Below the pieces are notes generated by a model, which worked only from the letters and a program-made list of their open reading frames with translations, had not been told where the DNA came from and made no database searches. Shown piece after piece: positions 59,301-64,000 of a stretch of 64,000 nt of DNA. The stretch spans positions 23,609 through 87,608 of the forward strand of contig SJOL01004096.1 in NCBI GenBank assembly GCA_004794785.1, given 5' to 3'. Source of the stretch: Opisthorchis felineus (taxonomy: Eukaryota; Platyhelminthes; Trematoda; Opisthorchiida; Opisthorchiidae). Made by a program: the position numbers and the translations under genes. How positions within the stretch are numbered: position 1 is the stretch's first letter; every line of letters starts with the position of its first letter.

Positions 59301-60824
59301 TCCCGCTTCTATCAATGCAATTGGGCAATTCCACTCGAGGTGTAGCCTGAACACTGTATGGACCGAATAGGATAGACTACATGAAACTCGGTTGTGCACT
59401 TGTACAGCGCAGTTGAGTTTTCAATCTTTCTGTTCGTAAGATATGCCGCAAATTCTTCCACGGTCCTCCATTGGTCCGGTCCCCCTGAAAAAGCTCACTG
59501 TGTTACGTCTCCCACTCTTACTTCTTTCCTCCTTGTTTCTCCTACTTGTGTGTCCTGCTCAAGTGCACACAGTCACTTCCAGCCCAGCTAGTATTGTCAC
59601 CAAGTTCAACACTTCCCATGCACACTTTAGCTCCCTAATTCGAAGCTACCGATCACCGACGTGACGGACATCACCTCATAGCCTCTTTTTCCGTTTCGTC
59701 TTTTGTCATCCGGCCTTCCAGTTTACTAGACCGATGTAAGCAGCTTTTAAAATTCCGGCCATTATGTCCAGGAATCACCGCTTCTGTCCTCCAGGGTTCC
59801 AGTTCCTGGTATTCAGTTGTCAGTGTGGCAGCTCTGTCGGGGTGCCGCTTTCCTTCATTCTAGAAAGGCGTTCAACCACTTCGATTCCTTCAAGGAACCT
59901 CGGTGTCTGTCTCTCTTTCAGTATGTATAATGTCTGCTTCGGGCGCTGCACACGAAACTTGTTCAAAGATTGGATAACATGCCAGTATGTGGCCAATGTT
60001 TCAACATCAAAAGGGAACAGAAAGAAGTATTTCTCTGTTGAGACTATTCTGATCTCAATTACCCTTTTCCCGAGTCCTGAGAAATCGGGTCATCAGCTCA
60101 CGAGCCCAACCGTCCAATCCACAGTGTATTAGCGATGAATTCTAAATGCGCGGAGGGGTGTTGTTCGAACTGCTCACGAGCGTTTGGCTTAACGAAATCC
60201 GCTTTCATGATAGCCGTCAGAAAGCGGTTGACTATAACTGACTTCTCTGAGCAGCAATAGGGTTTTGGTGAGTAGTTTTCAGTTGGGATGGGCTAACAGT
60301 TTGAGCAATGCTGTTCACACTGAAATCTCTTTAAAGCCTACTTGACCTAACCGATTTCGAATTCACAGACAACGGTTATCGTTGACACCAGTCAGCCAAC
60401 ATGTTACCCCTCATGTAGTTGTCTGCAGGCACGGCATACGGTGTCTGAACAATTTTCAAAACGTTCTGCCGCGATCAGCTGAATAAAGCAAGCTTCGATG
60501 TCCCGGTAGTATGTCTCTTTTGTGTGCCCATTCTGCCATTTTTCACCATTGGTCCAATTTTACCGCTAGAACTTTTCCGTAGCTAATTAAATTTAGCTCT
60601 GCTTGGTTACGGAACGCCTCGCCATTTTCAAATAGCTTAGAAATCTAATTCATTGGTTTTATTTTCATCTTCAATCTAATTCTTCCAACACTACACTTCC
60701 CATTCGCTGTTGTCATTTCAGCAACTTCGGTGGAGGACGCCTATCCGGAAATCACATTCCTGGGTACAGCATCCTCATCTCCAAACAAATACCGTAATAT
60801 TAGCTGCATTCTCGTACAGCTCAA
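25938..60824 (+). CDS. ELAC2: Ribonuclease Z, long form (ELAC2-like), 5' part of gene, 13 exons
   Basis: Exons at 25938-26164, 26205-26275, 26320-26384, 33127-33181, 40356-40457, 41272-41338, 49588-49660, 49771-50000, 55215-55377, 56786-56889, 57081-57140 (uncertain), 58171-58349 and 60722-60824, about 500 codons. Long-form RNase Z cuts the 3' trailer from pre-tRNAs in nucleus and mitochondria. Recognised in order: NCGEGTQR, FLTRMSWDHVSGL (the degenerate motif of the non-catalytic N half), TVHGPSKV, DGKSIT, FLVVDCPTEDFI, SFVVHIVP, HLVLDGSG, CNPEQ and YPEITFLGTASSSPNKYRN, the start of the catalytic half. That last block falls near residue 490, as in the human protein. The catalytic HxHxDH exons lie beyond the window. 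Most junction phases agree. Problems: one frame conflict at the 57.1-kb exon and an uncertain exon 6 to exon 7 junction. Confidence 0.9.
26165..26204 (+). other. Very short intron (40 bp) in RNase Z
   Basis: Runs from GTATAT to ATGCTTTTAG. Removing it joins SEH-R-SKTSRMQHVFLTRM in frame. The retained frame runs into a stop at 26202-26204. Introns of this size are known in 5' regions of schistosome genes. Confidence 0.8.
26205..26275 (+). CDS. ELAC2: RNase Z exon 2: FLTRM-WDH degenerate motif
   Basis: Encodes SKTSRMQHVFLTRMSWDHVS then GLLG. In the catalytic half of RNase Z this position holds HxHxDH; in the N half of long forms the histidines are lost and a LTRMxW block remains, exactly as seen here. 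Enters in phase 2 and leaves in phase 1 at donor GTAAGT (26276). Confidence 0.88.
26276..26319 (+). other. Very short intron (44 bp) in RNase Z
   Basis: GTAAGT to CTAAAAAAG. The acceptor has a poor pyrimidine tract, but splicing here restores GLLG-VALTARQAGVKTLT in frame with the family pattern. Confidence 0.75.
26320..26384 (+). CDS. ELAC2: RNase Z exon 3: TVHGPSKV
   Basis: Encodes VALTARQAGVKTLTVHGPSK then V, matching the ELAC2 strand-turn ending in (S/H)GP. The donor is GTGAGT at 26385, phase 0; a second GT three bases earlier would change the product by one residue only. Confidence 0.85.
28018..28110 (-). mobile_element. Second tRNA-like SINE, family B, minus strand
   Basis: Plus-strand TAGAACCCGCCACCTCAAG, CCTAGTAGTTCGAACACTTA and ACCGTTCGGCCACGAACGG are reverse complements of the family B head at 37.9 kb. 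Confidence 0.6.
31164..31352 (+). mobile_element. tRNA-derived SINE, family A
   Basis: GCGAGATGACTCAGTGGTTA head, GGTTCGAACC B box, then TGGGTAACCTGGCAGTATC body and GTGTTACAGCTGAACG end. The head's CGAGATG can pair with CATCTCG after the B box, like a tRNA acceptor stem. In RNase Z intron 3. Confidence 0.85.
33127..33181 (+). CDS. ELAC2: RNase Z exon 4 (55 bp)
   Basis: Bounded by GTGTATTTCAG and donor GTGAGT. Encodes GELMRLTRHFADCETTDI and one base. It lines up with the helix after the HGP motif in ELAC2, and its phases (0 in, 1 out) match exons 3 and 5. It is too short to show as an open reading frame. Confidence 0.75.
33251..33268. repeat. (TCA)n short microsatellite
   Basis: Six TCA units 70 bp after RNase Z exon 4. 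Confidence 0.85.
33430..35590 (-). mobile_element. Non-LTR retrotransposon (SR2/RTE-like) with EN and RT domains, defective
   Basis: Read on the minus strand from 35590 to 33430. It starts with an AP endonuclease part (SSDVIVVSGDMNAQ, then GTDKRDRLNQMRADHRPFL and TWCPPANQPRVQIDRI). Next come VPDNWAESIVVPIFKKG, the RT fingers and palm (HQAGFQLRKGCVDHIFT, ILVFLDFNGAFSSVDRSVLL, QQGCPLS, LEYADNITL) and the tail (MPKHRLPRRVLF, PRWGPRDP). The frames shift several times. The RT box reads YADN rather than YADD, so the copy is dead. It lies antisense in RNase Z intron 4, ending about 250 bp from exon 4. The clade is inferred from recognised peptide blocks. Confidence 0.88.
37893..37990 (+). mobile_element. 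Second tRNA-like SINE, family B
   Basis: AATCACACTGCTGACCAGCC, CTGGTGACCGAACGGTTAAG, TGTTCAAACTACCAGGCC and GTCGCGGATTCGGAAC. The A-box-like and B-box-like parts are about 45 bp apart, as in a long-variable-arm tRNA. Confidence 0.6.
40356..40457 (+). CDS. ELAC2: RNase Z exon 5: DPAFKVHAFPV
   Basis: The acceptor CCTTTTCATATCCCAG ends at 40355. Encodes TSNIIAQPFQDPAFKVHAFP and VTTLFNNGDSTEP, matching the ELAC2 segment where an acidic residue is followed by a strand ending in an I/F-P turn. Phase 1 in, phase 1 out at GTTAGT (40458). Confidence 0.78.
40694..40880 (+). mobile_element. tRNA-derived SINE, family A
   Basis: AGAGATAGTTCGGTGGTTAT head, GTTTCGAATCC B box, GGCTTGGGCAACCTGGCAAT body, GTGTCACATCTGAACG end. 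In RNase Z intron 5, about 240 bp after exon 5. Confidence 0.8.
41272..41338 (+). CDS. ELAC2: RNase Z exon 6: YVYYFQ
   Basis: Encodes PKRVKPDDLTPSTTTYVYYF and Q, like the strand that opens the second sheet in the N half. The 3' end is ambiguous. GTGTGT at 41337 is the best donor but leaves phase 0. GTGTTT at 41339 leaves phase 2, which is what the next recognised exon needs. If 41337 is used, an exon is missing between here and 49588. Confidence 0.7.
41686..41850 (+). mobile_element. tRNA-derived SINE, family A, diverged
   Basis: CTGACCGAGAAGTTCATGG, GGTTCGCACTC, CTTGTGCAACCTAGAAGCAT, CCTTCCGTGGTGAATGGCAG and AAAGATGCTACATG keep the family order with many changes; the A box is lost. Confidence 0.7.
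45030..45185 (+). mobile_element. tRNA-derived SINE, family A, internally deleted
   Basis: The head CGAGATGTCTCGGGAATTTA lacks the A-box region, but TGACCGGAAGGTCCGTGG, GGTTCGAACC, GGCTTGGGCGACCTGGCAAT and a shortened end remain. Confidence 0.78.
46425..46560 (-). mobile_element. tRNA-derived SINE, family A, minus strand, diverged
   Basis: Plus-strand GGGTTTGAATCACGGACC and TCACTAACCGCTGAGCCAT match the reverse complement of the head; the upstream part is only loosely similar. Confidence 0.6.
46981..47225. repeat. Tandem duplication of about 119 bp ending in TGGGA array
   Basis: Copy 1 starts at 46981 and copy 2 at 47100. The first 100 or more bases look identical by eye; copy 1 ends in about three TGGGA units plus TGGA, copy 2 in five. 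It lies in RNase Z intron 6. Confidence 0.92.
49588..49660 (+). CDS. ELAC2: RNase Z exon 7: DGKSIT
   Basis: Acceptor CGTTCCAACAG, donor GTAAGT at 49661, phase 2 in and 0 out. Encodes SIYESPVVRDLLDGKSITLA then NGIV. The LxxGKSIT block is shared with ELAC2 proteins. Confidence 0.85.
49771..50000 (+). CDS. ELAC2: RNase Z exon 8: VVDCPTEDF
   Basis: Acceptor CTCATTGTAG, donor GTGAGT at 50001; phase 0 in, 2 out. Encodes IQPDEVTSP, then FLVVDCPTEDFI and LSFVVHIVPQGMFSSEVYQK. It matches the ELAC2 block VVVECPDESFI and VHMAP one for one in order and spacing. Confidence 0.92.
52988..53180 (+). mobile_element. tRNA-derived SINE, family A, well preserved
   Basis: GGGGCGAGATGGCTCAGTGG head with an intact A box, GGTTCGAACCC B box, ACTTGGGCAACCTGGCAGTA body and GTGTTACGGCTGAACG end. 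It appears to be the best-preserved copy in the window. An (AT)n array begins about 170 bp later. Confidence 0.87.
53350..53388. repeat. (AT)n microsatellite, about 39 bp
   Basis: Uninterrupted AT dinucleotides in RNase Z intron 8, just after a family A SINE. Confidence 0.97.
54706..54880 (+). mobile_element. tRNA-derived SINE, family A
   Basis: GGCGAGATGACTCAGTGGTT head, GGTTCAATCC B box, GGCTTGGGCTTCCTGGCAGT body and GGTGCTACAGCCGAAC end. It ends about 335 bp before RNase Z exon 9. Confidence 0.84.
55215..55377 (+). CDS. ELAC2: RNase Z exon 9: HLVLDGSG
   Basis: Acceptor TGTCAACTGCCCAG, donor GTGAGC at 55378; phase 2 in, 0 out. Encodes SQHVTHPIHHLVLDGSGCIP and later FFDRDVYPLL, matching QHLVLNEN and IHPDIFPLL of ELAC2. 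The joined codon with exon 8 is Asn. The long open frame upstream of 55215 is not coding (see rejected items). Confidence 0.88.
55595..55865. mobile_element. Fold-back element with hairpin end
   Basis: Begins with the hairpin at 55612-55659, then GTATTACGTCTATACATG, CGCGATGTCTCGAATATCG, GCACATTCAGTTGCC, ACGAGAGATTCAGCTGGGTT and TTTGCAAATGAGTGTATTTC. The same blocks in reverse order occur at 14925-15100, so this is the same family with its internal part removed. Confidence 0.6.
55612..55659. repeat. Perfect 18-bp inverted repeat with 12-nt loop
   Basis: CTACTCATAAGGTTGCTG, loop AAAATTCTTCGA, CAGCAACCTTATGAGTAG. Weaker pairing extends outwards (ACGTGATGCG against TGTATTACGT). It is in RNase Z intron 9 and equals the two element ends fused back to back. 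Confidence 0.9.
56786..56889 (+). CDS. ELAC2: RNase Z exon 10: linker strand
   Basis: Acceptor CTCACCACAG, donor GTGAGT at 56890; phase 0 in, 2 out. Encodes EIHNAMSQTPDPHASVVYGQ and PRLQYRIRPWAGFT, corresponding to the ELAC2 segment LLKYQLRPR. A longer open frame overlaps this exon in another phase but has no family match. Confidence 0.8.
57081..57140 (+). CDS. ELAC2: RNase Z exon 11: CNPEQ motif, frame conflict
   Basis: After acceptor TTTCAATTTTCAG the family match reads FDAFNVYDCNPEQCI, clearly the ELAC2 CNPEEFI block. That frame needs one base carried over from exon 10, but exon 10 supplies two; as written the join runs into TGA at 57085-57087. The 3' end is uncertain (GTGTTT at 57128 or GTACTA at 57141). 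The 60-bp version is phase-neutral between exons 10 and 12. Either the sequence has indels or the splicing is unusual. Confidence 0.5.
58171..58349 (+). CDS. ELAC2: RNase Z exon 12: acidic linker
   Basis: Acceptor TTATTTGCCACAG, donor GTACAT at 58350; phase 2 in, 1 out. Encodes PPYETLDSERLLDEAFDPLY, then a charged helix and a G/S/N-rich tail ending GAGGDAQ. This fits the variable linker just before the catalytic half; the joined codon with exon 13 is Ala. Confidence 0.82.
60722..60824 (+). CDS. ELAC2: RNase Z exon 13: start of catalytic half
   Basis: Acceptor TTGTCATTTCAG, donor GTAAGT at 60825; phase 1 in, 2 out. Encodes TSVEDAYPEITFLGTASSSP and NKYRNISCILVQLK, matching the ELAC2 block YPEIIFLGTGSAIPxKxRNVS. 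The usual FLGTGS reads FLGTAS here. The next exon, with DCGEGT and the metal-binding HxHxDH, was not found before base 64000. Confidence 0.9.
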
Positions 60825-61039
60825 GTAAGTCCGGATGTTTTATTGCTTCTTATCAGTGTACATTTTTATGCCTAGTGTTGACAGGTCAACACTACAATTC
60901 TGAGGTTTTCGTGTGTGATACTGTCCGTCAGCTTGAGCTAGAGTACTTTGTGCCGGTGATAAATTACATGAGACTTCGATTAAGTTGTTTTCTACGTCTA
61001 AACATATCGTACTATCCATAAGTTGCTACAAATTTGAAG

Positions 61040-61125
61040 AGGACCATTATAAACGAGAGATTCGGCTGGATTCAGTTGAATCTCCCGTCAAAATGGGAGT
61101 ATATGGTGTTTTCTTCGTGTTCTCT
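61040..61125. repeat. Fragment of the fold-back repeat
   Basis: ATTATAAACGAGAGATTCGG, then CTGGATTCAGTTGAATCTCC. This matches the ACGAGAGATTCAGCTGGGTT block of the 15- and 55-kb elements only. Confidence 0.45.
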
Positions 61126-61444
61126 AAGTTTCGTTTCAAATAATGAGCTGGTTTACACGTGACTACAAAGTTAATTTCATTATTTCCGGAGATGCTGAGT
61201 GCTGCGCTAGGACATCGGCTGGTATTCGACGTTTGCAGAGGTATCAGCTGTGTGTTAACCACACGGCCTCGTGTATCGTAGGATTGTCACACAGAGCTTG
61301 GGCGGCAGTTTGATCAACATAGGCTATAAGTTTGTTTCGTAACAATCAACGTTCTATTGGACTACCATACCTACACTTCACCCCCATTTCAGCATTTTCA
61401 GACGCATGAAAGGTGCACACTGGTGAATGAGAATAGCTCCGGTA

Positions 61445-61580
61445 TTAGTTATAAACTATGATCAGTTTTCATTGGTTCCATCTGCTACGAACTTGCTCAC
61501 CACCAGTGGAGGGGTTGAGGGACTTGTCACATGCTGTAGGTGATGGCACCAAACCGTTTCACACCACGGTCCGACCAGTG
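61445..61580 (-). mobile_element. Possible LINE 3' tail remnant
   Basis: GTTATAAACTATGATCAG and TTGGTTCCATCTGCTACGA resemble the start of the tail sequence at 5668-5710. Only this short part is convincing. Confidence 0.4.
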
Positions 61581-61818
61581 GGCAGTGAGGTTCGGCCATT
61601 AAACTCCACGTTTAGGCAAGATATCGGCTGATCAGCATGTTAGTTCTAAAATCCGGAACCAGGACATCGACTGGCTATTACGGCCTGACTGTTTACACCA
61701 CACCCGTGCCCCCTAATCTATACTTGACACGGAACTGGAGATGGACAGACAAGCGGACAACGTGAGTCACCATTATGACCCTGTCCACTGACTGTGCCAT
61801 CTCACTGACATCAAGGTC

Positions 61819-62112
61819 ATGTTGAAAACGTCAGAGTATCCGATAAGCTCGGCGCCGCACAGAACCAAAAAGATGCCCTTCGAACATATAGCATGTGACA
61901 AGACAGAACATCTTATTGATTTTCAGTCGCAGTACGAAAAACGCAAACCCCGCCGATTTGGCTGGTTTCGCATCCTCAATGCTATCAAACAAATCAATGT
62001 ACAGGTCCAACCGGTAAAACCCCCATCAGTTACTTTCAGCAAGAAACCCATGATGCGGTCCTTAACAGGTGTTCTACTGAAATACCATGACCAGTTGGTC
62101 AAACGTTTTTAA
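61819..62112 (+). CDS. Small open frame, lysine/arginine-rich, unknown
   Basis: 97 codons from ATG to TAA inside the last RNase Z intron. The product is basic and well behaved (QYEKRKPRRFGWFRILNAIK, SKKPMMRSLTGVLLKYHDQL) and is not a recognised LINE or SINE peptide. There is no splice support and no promoter seen. It could be a nested small gene, part of an unrecognised mobile element, or chance. Confidence 0.22.
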   Translation: MLKTSEYPISSAPHRTKKMPFEHIACDKTEHLIDFQSQYEKRKPRRFGWFRILNAIKQINVQVQPVKPPSVTFSKKPMMRSLTGVLLKYHDQLVKRF

Positions 62113-64000
62113 ATACAGGGAGTTGGACAGTATTCTGGTACTGCTTCGCGTAAAACAACAGACAGTCGATAACTGGGAGACTGGAGCGTACGCTGCTGGA
62201 GTAGTCGTAACATGCTCGCCTCATGTCAGATGTCCGGAGTTCAATCCCCAGTTGGGCTAAGGATGCTGGACTGGTGACGCGCTCTCATAAGAACAAAACT
62301 AAAGTCTGGTGCTTATCACTTTAGTGTGGACTCGCCATAATGATTGAATTAGAACCGAAGCGATATGGTTGTGAACCAGAGTTCGGTCATCTAAAGAAGC
62401 ATGAGCGCATACCGTTGTAGCCTGCATCGAAAGGAAGGACTTCCGCATTATTGTTGCAGGGCCAGCTACCGGCTTCATCGGTTTTACTGTCACAAGAGAA
62501 TCCGACGCGAATCAATTCTACAATCAATAAATACGGGAGTTGCTGATTGGCTTGCGTTCGCAGGGTGTCAGCAGGCCGGTCGTTGTCTGCCATACTGATC
62601 CGTCTTGGCTTATCGCTATTTCATCCCTGTAGCTGGCGCACAGTGCATGCGAAAAACGAGCGCGTGCACTCACAGCAAGAGTGGTCGGCTTGCCTCACGC
62701 AATGAGTGGCTATTGGGCTTCTAACACACCAGCGAGAGTAACATTTGATGAGATATCAACCACCTGACCTTCGAAGCTCATCACTGGGCTTGGGTTGCCA
62801 CATACGACCTAGTCTTTTTTTCTCCAAGAGGTGTTAGTAAGTTCAGTTGTATTACATCTACAGGAGTTGTTGATAGTGTGCTTGTGTGCCAGGTTGTCAG
62901 ATGAGAGTTTCAGTTGTTCAAGTAGATGGTTGAAACAACTTACTGTTTATTATCTACAACTGCTCCAATATAGGTCTCCCAACAGCGACTACAGGATGAA
63001 GTATGCTGCTTCTCAACACATGAGTTCTTTCCAGTACGGTCTATCTCCTTACCATGTCAGACTAAAGTTTTTATGTCGATAAAAAACGCATGCTAACCTT
63101 CGGAAACCTTGTGCGAGCACTTGCAGTGTGCGCAACTGGATGGTGTAGTGGGTTGGATAGCCGGCCTACGACCCTCATCCATCATTACTTCATTTAGAGC
63201 TATTACCCGCCCCACCATGCTCACCTATCGCATATTTAAGTGATATTGCGCTAGGTGAAGCTCGCAAATGTCACCAAGGTGCGATGTCGTCCTCGGTGAA
63301 GATCACTGATTCGAACGTAGGTATTCAAAATAGTTCTAGTCATCTGTTTCTCCCATCCAAGGACTGCGTATGAGGTCGCATTATTCAACCCAAATTTACT
63401 GGCATGATAATCCGGTCCCATCCTGGGGATACCCGGTTAATCCACCAACAACTGTCCCATGCAATCAATGAAATAATATGATAAAGTATTGACTATTGCT
63501 TAGGAGATGCTCCACCGTGAGTGTAAATACAACGCACAGGCTACTGTGCGGTGATTCAACGCACTGAACGCTGATGTTCGGTTGGTGTCAGGCCCATAAG
63601 TGAAATACTGCGGAATGAATTCCAGAGGTCTGGGAATGTGCTCGATGTCAGCATTGGCAAACCTCGCGTGTCAACGGATGATTTCCAAGCTTACTCGCTT
63701 GTCCGAGAAGGTTTCTTACAGCGCTTTGCGGAGAATTGCTTATCAATGTCACACCTCATGCTGTGTCGTTCAGAAAGTTGGAACAAAGTAGGCACCGTTG
63801 CTTTGGTGAATTCCAGTTACGGCATCTATGCATTGTTGATTCGGAAAAGTGATGTGCCTTATTCTGCGTGGATATGGATTGAACAGTGTTGTACTCACGT
63901 ACCAATCCATCCGTGCCTCATTTCTCGATTGGATTTACTACGCACCGGCAAGAAGCCTCTCGAGTCCCATACAGTACAAACTCATGGCTTGAGCGGGACT

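Larger units (their letters stand above)
60825..64000 (+). other. RNase Z intron 13, continuing past the window
   Basis: Contains a fold-back fragment (61.05 kb), a possible LINE tail (61.45 kb) and the orphan open frame at 61.8 kb. A tRNA-like piece with GGAGTTCAATCCCC lies near 62.2 kb. No exon encoding DCGEGT or HxHxDH was seen, so the catalytic exons lie further on. Confidence 0.7.

Noticed and set aside
1..64000. CRISPR arrays, bacterial operons or viral genes
   Set aside because: No regularly spaced repeats, no Shine-Dalgarno-led gene strings and no viral protein blocks were seen; the spliced genes are clearly eukaryotic.

Overview
This is eukaryotic nuclear DNA. The genes are broken into short exons (55-325 bp) by introns of up to about 8 kb, with GT-AG splice sites. 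The space between exons is filled with decayed LINE, SINE and terminal-inverted-repeat sequence. The long introns, the two very short introns in one gene, and the SR2/RTE-like retroelement protein remnants suggest a flatworm, most likely a digenean trematode of the liver- or lung-fluke type. The species is an inference; the two host genes are much better supported. No prokaryotic operons, CRISPR arrays or viral genes were seen.

Layout. (1) About 514-18140, + strand: the 3' part of an epsin gene in four exons (514-713, 7799-8123, 12384-12653, 17824-18140). They carry two ubiquitin-interacting motifs, two clathrin boxes, DPW/DPF motifs for AP-2 and three C-terminal NPF motifs. The ENTH domain must lie upstream of the window. 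All exon phases agree. (2) About 18141-25890: intergenic, with SINE and fold-back repeats and a cluster of three + strand open frames (22.3-23.8 kb) that may be an unrecognised gene. (3) About 25938-60824 and beyond, + strand: the 5' part of an ELAC2-type long-form ribonuclease Z (tRNA 3'-end processing), in 13 recognisable exons. They cover a probable mitochondrial presequence, the degenerate N-terminal metallo-beta-lactamase half, the linker and the first exon of the catalytic half. The catalytic HxHxDH exons lie downstream of 64000.

The two genes do unrelated jobs (endocytic adaptor; tRNA 3' processing) and lie head to tail. Repeats in the introns: one nearly full EN-RT LINE copy on the minus strand (33.43-35.59 kb) with a damaged RT active site, at least three shorter LINE fragments, 11 copies of a tRNA-derived SINE (family A), 3 copies of a second tRNA-like SINE (family B), and a fold-back/TIR family that includes a perfect 18-bp hairpin at 55.6 kb. 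There is also an exact tandem duplication of about 119 bp ending in a TGGGA array (46981-47225).

Points most worth checking: two introns of 40 and 44 bp in ELAC2 beside introns of many kilobases; a reading-frame conflict at the ELAC2 exon carrying the CNPE motif (57.08-57.14 kb); a possibly missing ELAC2 linker exon between 41.34 and 49.59 kb; and the orphan open frames at 22.3-23.8 kb and 61.8-62.1 kb. No clearly novel biological system was recognised.
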